From DRPG01 sp964655065 (GTDB lineage: Bacteria > Myxococcota_A > UBA796 > GCA-2862545), in the NCBI GenBank assembly GCA_964655065.1, contig CAZZLC010000005.1, positions 139,206 through 203,205 on the forward strand: a DNA stretch of 64,000 nucleotides, read 5' to 3'. The notes under the pieces are model-generated. The model saw only the letters and a program-made list of their open reading frames with translations. It searched no databases and was not told where the DNA came from. The translations under genes were made by a program, and so were the position numbers. Positions 36,201 through 44,383 of the stretch are shown here, piece after piece. Every line of letters begins with the position of its first letter. Position 1 is the first letter of the stretch.

Positions 36201-37280
36201 GTCGGTCAGGATGACGACCTTGGACCAGCGCAGGCTCTCGTCGGCGTCCTCGGGACGGATTCGCCCGCGCTCGACCACGAGGTCGGACGGCACGTCGTAG
36301 TAGCGCCCGCGCTGCACGTTGAGCCCGGCCTCGGCGAGCGTGCTGGCGATCTCGTCGGCGAGCCGCGGGACCTCGGGTGGCCGCGCCATCTCGTCCTGCC
36401 ACAGCCAGATGCCCAGTGCGTGGCGTCGAGAGCGGTAGTGGAGCACCGGGATGCCGGCGTTGGCCGACGTCGCCCGCACGGTGGCCCGCACGTCGACCCG
36501 GCGGGTGCCCACCTCGATGGTGTGCTGGGCCGCCGCCCACACGATCTCGTCCTGTTCGTCGAGCTCGAGGAGCAGGGGCGCCGACGGACCGGCCCGCACC
36601 AGCCGGGCCGAGGGGGGAGGGGGCAGCGCGGCGAGCCCATCGGACCCCGCCGGACGCCGTCGGCCCGACCACCACAGCCACAGCCCGGTGAGGAGCAAGG
36701 CCAGAAGCGCAGCCACCGCGAGCACCATCGCCTCGGTGCGCCGGTCGTCTGCGGTCACGACCTCGACGAGGTCGATGCGGGGGAGCAACATCGGCCGAGT
36801 GGTCGTCGGCCGCGGCCGCTCCGGCGGCGGCTCCTTCAGCGGTACGTCGTCGCGGAGCCGGGTGTCCCCGTCGGGGAGGGGAGGGCCCATCGACCACCAA
36901 CCCAGGGCCACGGCGACCACCGCGAGTAGTCCGAGCCACAGCCAGGTGCGCCGGCGGGGACGCTGGAGCGCGGCCTCGAGCTTCTCGGCCGGGGTGGCGT
37001 AGCGCAGCGTCGACACCGGCGGGGGCCCGGCGACGACCTCGGGCGGCGCTGGCTCCCGGCGGGTGGCGAGCCACGCCCGGGCCGCCTGCAGGGCCGCGGG
37101 GCGATCGCCCGGATCCACCACCACGGCCGCGGCGAGGTAGCGCGCGGCTTCCTCGGGGTCCTCGGGGAGCTGGCCGATCAGCACCCCGAGCCGCGTGACG
37201 ACCACGAGGTCCACGCGCAGTCCGTGGTCGCGCAGGAGCCCCGTGAGCTCCCGGACCTCTGCCGGCAGCGGACCGATCAC
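33267..37280 (-). CDS. Degenerate vWA-like / TPR membrane protein of a MoxR-vWA system
   Basis: 1337 aa from GTG 37280, whose start overlaps the MoxR stop (GTGA). Three membrane helices lie at about 112-130, 184-204 and 628-648. Residues 280-425 look like a vWA domain: LGIWLWQDEM where the MIDAS DxSxS should be, then KVVILTDGVGWV (354-365) and RVVCFDAEAHDVL. The MIDAS serines are missing. Residues 650-960 form a beta-rich region. The last ~370 residues are TPR repeats (LALAHERVGDEQQARGQLED, ALTAYERGV, LATSQGQFKEAAVNFRQSVV). It probably links the ATPase to the membrane and to partner proteins. Confidence 0.7.
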   Translation of the reverse strand: MIGPLPAEVRELTGLLRDHGLRVDLVVVTRLGVLIGQLPEDPEEAARYLAAAVVVDPGDRPAALQAARAWLATRREPAPPEVVAGPPPVSTLRYATPAEKLEAALQRPRRRTWLWLGLLAVVAVALGWWSMGPPLPDGDTRLRDDVPLKEPPPERPRPTTTRPMLLPRIDLVEVVTADDRRTEAMVLAVAALLALLLTGLWLWWSGRRRPAGSDGLAALPPPPSARLVRAGPSAPLLLELDEQDEIVWAAAQHTIEVGTRRVDVRATVRATSANAGIPVLHYRSRRHALGIWLWQDEMARPPEVPRLADEIASTLAEAGLNVQRGRYYDVPSDLVVERGRIRPEDADESLRWSKVVILTDGVGWVQQLRGPSRDEALRVARELGTWRHVRVVCFDAEAHDVLRDELAPHGLEVLAPEQVTEAIGAGPPKRRGAQLQDLDRWAAVLALFPGAVSLREALELRHRLGLRVGALDWRELRPRSRGQGIHYGIGERIERVDWLRRTTGYDRWPEGSSDLLYRALDAWDEIVDEEGARGRITRLLLAVWQDPEDAAWQLRTACAADESQRERVRSELQRMVPADRAANLGGQAFVLPWRSTEIDAVALAWLRELGLESAFGATAARTRPPGRRVLALATLAGLALFSGAVAVFSEPAVDVEPTIRFTPDGAWSSCSATTCAAGTGDGLAWASALPGGVYEVTLEEVSRAPCLVGTATERIWRCTRAGVAAPLPEGRLGSYVLLQGGTDEERADAAYALLGTGSAVEVREVVEWPAGLTFAPRDGTRNIQGMLATTERSADAYRITSWPAFVEELVDLPATRDTDVGDLDSVEPPSADPRFGVRGYQRPEPLRISRTGDGDLVGFGGDTTASTSRVSTTLSARPTGPSLTVVNRCDEPVTFFLDWRQEGSRRTAERRLEPGVALSPLEMGPGVVVLEGEEFRYSAEATESGRLWVGDTPVKYRGPAGFRLLEMRAVEIGDEPVVTLSCDDEQGAGVSDDALVALQRSVDALERQAAETPADPSSGIELALAHERVGDEQQARGQLEDALTAYERGVDAAARVDDLPVLFRIVAKAGDVQRLLGRLDDAGKSYRRGLAIARKTGDERQLYTASTKLGYLATSQGQFKEAAVNFRQSVVIAEKLGNRDDLLAALVSAGSAEVALGRLEDAEATYRRATNVFGGSAGRTSPDQLRNVFVAYTHLGDVLVAREEPKAAREAYDEGLATIVRLTTQEPYNAQWLRDLSVAHERLGGVQLAQGQRGAALESYRERLAIVERLAAADPSSSPAWQRELWRAQWDLAEIPESGMSWSTVYSTLHQLETQGALDAEARRALDIARARAAGRE

Positions 37281-38350
37281 CGGCTCTGCTTCACTTCGGC
37301 GAGGTCGGCGCCGTCCTTCAGCAACGCACCGAGGAACGGCAGCTCCTCGAGGGCGGCCCGCTCGAGCTCGGTCGGGGGGACGTCGTGGCGCACGAGCGCA
37401 GTCAGCCAGGCGAGGAGCTCGGAGGTGCTCGGTGGCTTGCGCAGGTTGGTGCGATCGCGAAGCCGCTGCACCCGCTCGGTGCCGTGCTGCACGTAGGCGG
37501 CGCGCGTGGCGGCGTCGGGCGCCGGGCCGTCCCGAAGGGACCGCGAGAGCGCGTCGAGGTGGGCGGTGGCGGCGGCCCGCAGGGTGTCCTCGGTGAGCTC
37601 GATGCGGTGGAAGATGCAGCGGCGGAGGAACGCGGGGGGCAGGCGGCGCTCCTCGTTCGAGGTCACGACGACGATGGGCGGATCCGCGTCGTCGGGCCGC
37701 GCCACCGTCTCGCCCGTCTCGCGCACCGTGAAGCTGTACTGCGAGAGCTCGTGGAGCAGGTCGTTCGGGAAGTCCCGGGGAGCCTTGTCGATCTCGTCGA
37801 CCAGGACGACGGCGGGGCCTCCCGACTTCAGCGCCTCGAAGGCGTGCCACAGCGGCCCCCGACGTACGTAGCGGCGCTTGTCGAGCTGCCGGCCCTGCCG
37901 CGTCGGATCGTGCCCGTCGTGGAAGTAGCGCACCGTCTCGAACTGGTAGAGCAGATCGGTGGCCTCGGACGTGCTCTTGGTGTGGAAGACGAAGGGCTGC
38001 TCGAGCTCGGCGGCGCCGTAGTGGGGCCAGGGGGCTCGCCAGGTGGCGTCGTCGACGGGCCCGTCCTCGACAGGCGCGGTGAGCGGGCGCGCGTTGAAGT
38101 ACCAGGCGAGGTGATAGGCGAGCTGCGACTTCCCGCACCCGGGCTCCCCGGTGAGCAGCAGCGGCGCCCCTACCGCCAGGGCCACGTTCACCGCGGCGAC
38201 CAGCTCCGGATCGGCGACGTACCAGGCGGCCGACTCGCGCAGGTCGAAGAGGTGCCGCGGCACACCGCGCGACCGGGCAGCCTCGGGAGACCCGGGACCC
38301 CGCTCGGGGCGCTGCGTCGCAGGAATTGCGGAGAAGAGGGAAAACGCCAT
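37277..38350 (-). CDS. MoxR-type AAA+ ATPase
   Basis: 357 aa. Walker A is GEPGCGKS (68-75), Walker B VVLVDEID (181-188), sensor 1 VVTSN (228-232) with RRLPPAFLRR supplying arginine fingers. TDLLYQFETVRYFHDG (131-146) is characteristic of the MoxR branch found beside vWA proteins. All motifs for ATP hydrolysis are present. Family knowledge: MoxR ATPases partner with vWA proteins as chaperone-like remodellers. Its stop overlaps the vWA/TPR gene start, and the TIR-CHAT gene ends 15 bp upstream, so the three form one operon. Confidence 0.9.
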   Translation of the reverse strand: MAFSLFSAIPATQRPERGPGSPEAARSRGVPRHLFDLRESAAWYVADPELVAAVNVALAVGAPLLLTGEPGCGKSQLAYHLAWYFNARPLTAPVEDGPVDDATWRAPWPHYGAAELEQPFVFHTKSTSEATDLLYQFETVRYFHDGHDPTRQGRQLDKRRYVRRGPLWHAFEALKSGGPAVVLVDEIDKAPRDFPNDLLHELSQYSFTVRETGETVARPDDADPPIVVVTSNEERRLPPAFLRRCIFHRIELTEDTLRAAATAHLDALSRSLRDGPAPDAATRAAYVQHGTERVQRLRDRTNLRKPPSTSELLAWLTALVRHDVPPTELERAALEELPFLGALLKDGADLAEVKQSR

Positions 38351-38365
38351 GGTTGCTCCGATGGG

Positions 38366-40729
38366 TCAGGTGCGCTCGAAGTTCACGAGCGCCCGCCAGC
38401 CGTCACGCTCGGCCGCGGCAATCGCGTCGATGACCCGGGCGAACGCGCCGCGCTGGGTCTGGGTGTGCAGCGCCCGCGCCACCGCCTTGATCTCGGTCTT
38501 GGGACAGCTGCACTCGGGCTGGGCGAGGTAGGTCTCGAGGTCCTGCCGGCTCACCGGCCCCAGTCGGGGGAGGAACCCCGCCTGCACGGCCACGCCGGGC
38601 GTGGGCGACGGGGGCTCGGCGTCGATGACGTCGTCCTGGAGGTCGGCGTCGTGGTCGGCTTCGCACTTCACGGCCAGGAAGCTGACGATGCGGGCATCCT
38701 CGGGGCACAGGGCCACGAGGTGGGTGTGGGCGAACCGAGCCCACGCCCCGAGCACCGGACGGCCGTGGGCCTCGAGGTCGAGCGTGCCCCAGTCGAGAAG
38801 GAACACCGTGCGCCGACCCTGGGCCCGGTGCCGCCGGGCGCGCTCGGTGAGGAACCTGGCGGGGTCGGCCCCGCCCAGCGTGTTCCAGAGGCTGTCGTCG
38901 AAGGTGGGCGCTGCGAAGTCGAGCTCCACCTCGAACGGCGTGACCACGAGGTCGCGGCCGCGGGCGAGCTCGGTGCGGACGTGCTGGTCGATCTGGCGGC
39001 CGAGCCACTCGATGTGCTCGCCCTCGCCCCCGAAGGCGACCAGGTTGAGCACCCGCAGGACGTCGCCCGCGGCCAGATCGCGGATCTGGTTCCACGCGTT
39101 GGCCCGCTGGCTCTTGCGGTCGACCTCCTTGAGGGCGTGGACGCGCGCCTCGCCGGTGGCCATGCGCTGCGTGTGCCACAGGTCGTAGCCGGTGTAGACG
39201 CGCATCGTGGCCCTGGCGAGGGCCGTCTCCGACGAGACGGGGTGGTGGGCGGTGGCCGCGATGGGGTCGCAGCCTGCGTCGACGATGGCCTCGAGCCAGT
39301 CGAGCGTCGCGTAGGCCTGCTGCCAGGGGGTCCCGCTCGGACCGCGCACCGCGACCACCGGCCACCGCTCGGTGATCGCGCGGGACACCGGCGGCGGCTC
39401 GTGGGAGGGCCCGTCGAGGACCAGCATCTTCGCCGAGGGTGCCACCTCGGCGAGCTCGGCGAGACCCAGTCGCTGGGCGCCGCCACCGGGGCCGTCCACG
39501 AGCGCGCGGAGCTGGCCCTGGTGGACGGTGAGCGGGGCGTGCACGATCACGAGGCTCGGGCGCACGGCGCGGGGATTGAGGACCTCGTCGCGGGTGCGGA
39601 CGATGCGCAGGAAGTTCTCGGCCGGGGTGCGCCACGCGGACTCGAGCCGCTTGGTGAGGGTGGCCACGAACCAGTCGACGGCCAGCCCCGCGTCGTCGCC
39701 CATGCGGGGCGCGACGAGCAGGACCTGCTCGGGCACTCCGAGGTCCACCCGGGTGCGCGCCACCACCCCCGGCGACCGCAACTCCACCGTCCAGCCACCG
39801 TCGTGCTGCAGGAAGCGGCCGTCGTAGGCGACGAGGCGCCAGGGCAGCGCCTCGAGGTCGGCGTCGCCGAGGGTGAGCACCAGCCGGACGTGCTCGGAGG
39901 CGGGATGCGGGTGCCCCCCGCCGGCCACCGCGGTCATGACCTCGGCGCGCAGGTCACCGGGCACGAGCCAGTCGAAGGCGGCCTCGCCGAACGCGAGCAG
40001 CGTGTCTCGGGACAGGGTCGTGGCCTCGCCGGCGAGGGCGGCGACGAGCTCGGGGATGGTCGGAGCCCCGCGCTGGGCGAGGCACTGGGCGAGGTGGTCG
40101 CTCGGGCGAGCCACCGGGCCGACGAGTCGCCCGGCGACCTGGATCGCGACGTCGGTGTGGGACGTCCGCACGGTCACCACCCGGTCCGGCGCGCGCGTCC
40201 GGTGTTGAAAGCGCTCGGCGACCAGCCGCAGGTGGTTCCAGCGCGAGGCATCGGCCGGGCGGCCCTCGGGGGCGGGCACGTCGATGCCCCCGTCGGGGTC
40301 GTGGATGCCGACGAGCGCACGGCGCAGGTCACGGACCAGTCCGGCGAGCCACCGGGCCTTCGTCGGAGCGCTCGCGTAGGGCTGGTACCCGCCCGCGAGC
40401 TGGAGCCGGGCGAGCTCGAGCCCCTTCCACTCGGTCTCGGAGAGGAGGCAGGGCACGACGGTGGCGCCCGCAGCCAGCGCGCGAGACCACTCCCGAGTGC
40501 AGAACTCCGACGAGATGTAGTCGGCAGAGACGCAGGCGAGCACGATGTCGGAGGCGTCGAGAGCGTCCCAGAGCTTCTCCGACCACACCTCGCCCGGAAC
40601 CAGGCTCCGCCGATCCATCCAGGGGGGATCGATGCGGCCCTCGCGCTCGAGTCCGAGGAGCGCCGTGCGGATGGCTTCGGCGGCCTCTCGATCCTCGTGG
40701 GCGTACGAGATGAAGACCTTGCGACGCAA
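38366..40729 (-). CDS. TIR / CHAT-like / inactive-STAND-like multidomain protein
   Basis: 787 aa from a TTG preceded by AGGGGGG. Residues 1-150 are a canonical TIR domain: KVFISYAHEDREAAEAI, PPWMDRRSLVPGEVW, and SSEFCTREW with the catalytic Glu80, so NAD hydrolysis is plausible. About 270-510 resemble a CHAT protease core (LEALPWRLVAYDGRFLQH, SLVIVHAPLTV, AKMLVLDGPS), but the His and Cys of active CHAT domains are not found. About 535-690 look like a STAND NTPase without its nucleotide loop: VLRVLNLVAFGGEGEHIEWL instead of GxxGxGKT, then RRTVFLLDWGTL. It is the likely effector of the operon. Domain names after the TIR are pattern-based inference. Confidence 0.7.
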   Translation of the reverse strand: MRRKVFISYAHEDREAAEAIRTALLGLEREGRIDPPWMDRRSLVPGEVWSEKLWDALDASDIVLACVSADYISSEFCTREWSRALAAGATVVPCLLSETEWKGLELARLQLAGGYQPYASAPTKARWLAGLVRDLRRALVGIHDPDGGIDVPAPEGRPADASRWNHLRLVAERFQHRTRAPDRVVTVRTSHTDVAIQVAGRLVGPVARPSDHLAQCLAQRGAPTIPELVAALAGEATTLSRDTLLAFGEAAFDWLVPGDLRAEVMTAVAGGGHPHPASEHVRLVLTLGDADLEALPWRLVAYDGRFLQHDGGWTVELRSPGVVARTRVDLGVPEQVLLVAPRMGDDAGLAVDWFVATLTKRLESAWRTPAENFLRIVRTRDEVLNPRAVRPSLVIVHAPLTVHQGQLRALVDGPGGGAQRLGLAELAEVAPSAKMLVLDGPSHEPPPVSRAITERWPVVAVRGPSGTPWQQAYATLDWLEAIVDAGCDPIAATAHHPVSSETALARATMRVYTGYDLWHTQRMATGEARVHALKEVDRKSQRANAWNQIRDLAAGDVLRVLNLVAFGGEGEHIEWLGRQIDQHVRTELARGRDLVVTPFEVELDFAAPTFDDSLWNTLGGADPARFLTERARRHRAQGRRTVFLLDWGTLDLEAHGRPVLGAWARFAHTHLVALCPEDARIVSFLAVKCEADHDADLQDDVIDAEPPSPTPGVAVQAGFLPRLGPVSRQDLETYLAQPECSCPKTEIKAVARALHTQTQRGAFARVIDAIAAAERDGWRALVNFERT

Positions 40730-40796
40730 GCCGCCCCCCTGTCGACCCCGTGCATACCACGCGGGGCGCCGGTGCGCGGCGGCGCTACGTCGCGGG

Positions 40797-42134
40797 CTAC
40801 GTGTCCAGGTGCTGCGGCGCGGCGAGCGGGTCCGACGTCCGGAACCAGCCGAAGACGGTGCTGTCGATGCCGATGAGGCGCCGCACGCGCACCGCGAGGA
40901 CCACCGCGATGCCGATCTTGACCGAGGCGGTCGCCACCGCGGCGCCGAGCAGACCGAAGCTCGGAATGAGGGCGGCATTCAACGCCACGGCGACCGTGGC
41001 CGAGATCACGGACCAGGCGCCGAGCTCCCGGCCGTGGCCGGTCATCACCATGAGCTGGTGGGCGGTGCCGCTGAACGCGACGCCCGACTGGCCGAGCATC
41101 AGCACGATCAGGGCGGGGTAGCCTGCCTCGAACCCCTCGGCGTACAGCCCGAGCAGGGTGGGCCCGACGGCGACCATCGCCCCGGTGAACAGCAGCGAGG
41201 CCCCTCCCGCAGCCAGCGTGGCGAACGTGACCAGGCTCTGGAGCTCCTCTCGGTGCCCCGCGGCGTGCAGCGCGGCGAATCGTGGCTGCACCACCGACAC
41301 CAGGACCACGAGGACCGAGGCGGAGAGCAGCGCGAGCTGGAGCACGACCCCGAAGATTCCCGTCGATGCACTGTCGGCCAGCCCCTTCAGCATCAGGACG
41401 GAGGCCTGGTTCTGCAGCGCGGTCATGCTGGTGAGGACCAGGAGCGGCGCGGCGTCGCCGAGCCAGCGCCGAGGCTGTTGCTCGGGGACGACCTCGCGCG
41501 CCTCGGCGGGCAGCTTCCGGCGCCAGAACGCGACCGCCACCAACCAGGCGAGGGCCCAGGCGGCGAGGTGTGCGGTCATGGCCGTCTCGGGCCGTGCGGC
41601 GCCCCACCACCCGAGCCCGGCGACGAGTCCCAGCAGGGCGAGCGGACGGACGGCCTGGACGGGCACGTTGGCGGCGACCACCGCGCCGAGCCCGCGCACG
41701 CCGGCCGAGACCAGCCCCACCGACGTCATCACCACCACGAGGACCATGGCGGGGAGCAGCGTCCACCACGTCTCGGCCTCGAGCGTCACGGCCCCGATGG
41801 CCACGGTGAGCCCGCCGAGGAGCACCGCGGCGCCGGCGCCAGACCGGGTGGCGAACCTCGCGATGCCGACCAGGGAACCCCAGCGCCCCTGGTCGCGGCT
41901 GATCGCCACCTCGCGGAGCACCAACAGCTCGAGCCCGAGCTTGGCCACGATGCCGAGCACGTTCGCCGCAGACCAACACCACAAGTAGGTGCCGAGCCCT
42001 TCGGCGCCGAGAAGACGAGCGAGGACCAGCGCGGTCACCAGCCCCAGGACGAGCGAGACGCCGAGGAGCACGAAGTTGGCGCCAGTGTCGAGGCTCACCC
42101 GGCGGCGGACGTCCTCCTTCGCGGTTGCGGTCAT
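40797..42134 (-). CDS. Polysaccharide flippase (Wzx/MATE-like)
   Basis: 445 aa with about 12 hydrophobic segments. The N-terminus (GANFVLLGVSLVLGLVTALV then LLGAEGLGTYLWCWSAANVL) is typical of Wzx-type oligosaccharide flippases, as is VAKLGLELLVLREVA. It should translocate a lipid-linked glycan across the inner membrane. No glycosyltransferase genes flank it, so the substrate is unknown. It lies 53 bp after the CheA-like kinase gene on the same strand. Confidence 0.8.
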   Translation of the reverse strand: MTATAKEDVRRRVSLDTGANFVLLGVSLVLGLVTALVLARLLGAEGLGTYLWCWSAANVLGIVAKLGLELLVLREVAISRDQGRWGSLVGIARFATRSGAGAAVLLGGLTVAIGAVTLEAETWWTLLPAMVLVVVMTSVGLVSAGVRGLGAVVAANVPVQAVRPLALLGLVAGLGWWGAARPETAMTAHLAAWALAWLVAVAFWRRKLPAEAREVVPEQQPRRWLGDAAPLLVLTSMTALQNQASVLMLKGLADSASTGIFGVVLQLALLSASVLVVLVSVVQPRFAALHAAGHREELQSLVTFATLAAGGASLLFTGAMVAVGPTLLGLYAEGFEAGYPALIVLMLGQSGVAFSGTAHQLMVMTGHGRELGAWSVISATVAVALNAALIPSFGLLGAAVATASVKIGIAVVLAVRVRRLIGIDSTVFGWFRTSDPLAAPQHLDT

Positions 42135-42187
42135 GGATCGACGGTAACCGCGTGGGTCTTGCCGCTGTGGAAATGCGAGCCTTGGGC

Positions 42188-44227
42188 TCAGGCGGTCACG
42201 AGCTCCGGCGCCGTGTCGGGCCAGGTGAACCGGAAGGTCGTGCCCCGGCCCGCCTCGGTCGTGACGTCGACCCGGCCTCCGCGACGCGCGATCTGGGCCG
42301 CGACGGCGGACGTGCCGACGCCCCGACCCGAGGTCTGGGTAGCGCTCGACCGGGTGCTCAGGCCATCGGCGAACATCGCCGCGACGAGGTCCTGGTGGGC
42401 TTCGGTGGGGAGCCCCCGAGCCTTCGCGGCGTGTCGAACCTTCTCCCAGTCGACGCCGCGACCATCGTCTCGGATCTCGACGACCAGAGCGTTGTCCTCA
42501 CGGCTTGCCACGAGCCGGAGGTGGCCTTCGGCCGGCTTGCCCACGAGGGCGCGCTCCTCTGGAGGCTCGATGCCGTGGTCGACGGCGTTCCGCACCACGT
42601 GCACGAGCGCGTTGAACAGGTCGTTCGTGTCGCGACGGTCGGTGCGGACGGCGTTCGGCGCGAGCTCGACGACGAGGCCCGGCTTGCCGAGCCGCGACGC
42701 GAGCCCCCGTGCCTGGTCGGCGAGGCGAGCGAGGGGAACCTCCACCGGCTCGCGCACGAGCTGGGAAACGAGGTTGGCCGCATCCTTCTTGGGCAAGCCC
42801 TGGCCGATCTGCCGGGCCAGGGCCTCTACGGTGTCGATGTCGAGCTCGACGCGCTTCGAGGCATGGTGGCCGATCAGGTCGCACACGTCTCGCCGGAGCG
42901 ACCTCCAGGCCGCCGCGAGCTCGCTCACCTTGGTGGCGTCGAGCTGACCCGTCTCGGCGAGGCCGTCCTCGAGCTCGTGGCACCGCTCCGCGACGTCGGT
43001 GAGCCCAAAGAGACCGCTGTTGCCCTTCACGGTGTGGATCTGACGGGCGAGGACCACGAGGTCGGCGGTTTCGGCCGTCAGCGACTCCACGAGGCGGTCG
43101 GTATCCTGGAGGAAGGCGAGCACACCGCAGCGGTCCCTCTGGAAGTGCCGGAAGATCGCCATCGTCTGTTGCTGCTGGGCCTCGGCGCGGGCGCGTGCGA
43201 GCTGGTCGCTGATGTCGCTCATCACGACGAGGTAGTCGCCTTCGCCGATGGGCTCGACCTCGATGGCGAAGGTCTGCTCCCCGGCGACGAAGCGCTTGGG
43301 CAGCTGCAGTAGCGCGAGCTCGCGGTCCATCCAGTCCGAGGAGAGGCTCTCCCACGCGAACTCGAAGCGCTCGGCGAACCGCGGGTCCACGCGCCCCACG
43401 AGATCCCAGATGACGTCGCCGACCTGGTGTGCGCCGAGCACCTTCTCCAGTGCGGCCGAGCCCTGGCTCTGGATCTTGCCCTCTGCGTCGACGGTGACCA
43501 ACCCCTCCTCGACGTTGTCGAGGATCTTGGCCATCTCGCGGTTGCCGCGCTCGAGCGCGTCGGAGACCTTGGCGAGCTCGTCGTTCTGGGCCTCGAGGGT
43601 CTTCCGGGCGTCGTCGTAGTTGCCGGTGGTGGACCACGAGTAGAAGGCGATGAGGCCGATCGCCGTGGTCCCGCAGAGCACGAAGAGCAGCGGACGTCCC
43701 ACGGGGTCGTTCATCTCGTTGATGCCGAAGACGTCGGGGGGGACGAACCCCATGATGGCCACGAACCCCACCGAGGCGAGTCCCGCGTACCCCGCCGCGG
43801 TTCGGCCGAGGAGCGGACCGGCCATGAAGGCGCTGGGCGCCATCCAGATCAGGAGCGGGGAGTACAGCTGGTCCGTCGTGACCACACACCATTCGGGGCA
43901 GAACCAGATGGACCACGAGAGGAGGACCGCTCCGGCTCGGTACCTGCTCGCGCGGACGAGCAGGAAGCTCGTGGTGGTGGTCACCGCGAACACGCCCGGG
44001 CCGAGCGCGGTCCACGCGGCACCGAAGAAGAGAAAGAACGCGGCGTACATCGGTCCGAGCACCAGGGCGACCACCGCGTAGATGCGGAGGACCTTCTGGC
44101 GAAGGACGTGGGCCGCCGAGTAGAACTGCTCGTCCTCGCCGTAGTAGCCCTGCGAGCTCGCGAGCATCCCCGCGAGCAAGACCAGGGGCAACGCGACGAG
44201 TACGATTCCGCTCACCCAAGCTTCCAC
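42188..44227 (-). CDS. Membrane CheA-like sensor kinase (7TM, PAS, Hpt, HATPase)
   Basis: 679 aa from a GTG. Six to seven membrane helices (about 1-205) lead to a short coiled coil and a PAS-like domain (ILDNVEEGLVTVDAEGKIQS). An Hpt domain has the phosphorylatable His in QIHTVKGNSGLFGL. A CheA-type HATPase follows with N-box HVVRNAVDHGIEPPEER, G1 DDGRGVDW and G2 TSGRGVGTSAV. There is no CheW or receiver domain, so phosphate must pass to a response regulator encoded elsewhere. The input ligand is unknown. Confidence 0.85.
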   Translation of the reverse strand: MEAWVSGIVLVALPLVLLAGMLASSQGYYGEDEQFYSAAHVLRQKVLRIYAVVALVLGPMYAAFFLFFGAAWTALGPGVFAVTTTTSFLLVRASRYRAGAVLLSWSIWFCPEWCVVTTDQLYSPLLIWMAPSAFMAGPLLGRTAAGYAGLASVGFVAIMGFVPPDVFGINEMNDPVGRPLLFVLCGTTAIGLIAFYSWSTTGNYDDARKTLEAQNDELAKVSDALERGNREMAKILDNVEEGLVTVDAEGKIQSQGSAALEKVLGAHQVGDVIWDLVGRVDPRFAERFEFAWESLSSDWMDRELALLQLPKRFVAGEQTFAIEVEPIGEGDYLVVMSDISDQLARARAEAQQQQTMAIFRHFQRDRCGVLAFLQDTDRLVESLTAETADLVVLARQIHTVKGNSGLFGLTDVAERCHELEDGLAETGQLDATKVSELAAAWRSLRRDVCDLIGHHASKRVELDIDTVEALARQIGQGLPKKDAANLVSQLVREPVEVPLARLADQARGLASRLGKPGLVVELAPNAVRTDRRDTNDLFNALVHVVRNAVDHGIEPPEERALVGKPAEGHLRLVASREDNALVVEIRDDGRGVDWEKVRHAAKARGLPTEAHQDLVAAMFADGLSTRSSATQTSGRGVGTSAVAAQIARRGGRVDVTTEAGRGTTFRFTWPDTAPELVTA

Positions 44228-44383
44228 GGAGGACCCCCGCTCGACGGATTCCGCTCGGATCCAACAGACCCGACCTTCATTCGCGATCGTCGCGTCGAGC
44301 GCTGCGGCAAGGGTTTCGCGATTGCTCCTCGAACCTCACCGGCCGGGTCTTCCGTACCGACATAGGCGATCGCAGGAGTGCCG

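Noticed and set aside
37385..40876. 1163-codon open frame on the plus strand opposite the MoxR/TIR genes
   Set aside because: Antisense shadow of high-GC genes: no domains, no ribosome site, and the minus-strand frames have complete TIR and AAA+ motifs.
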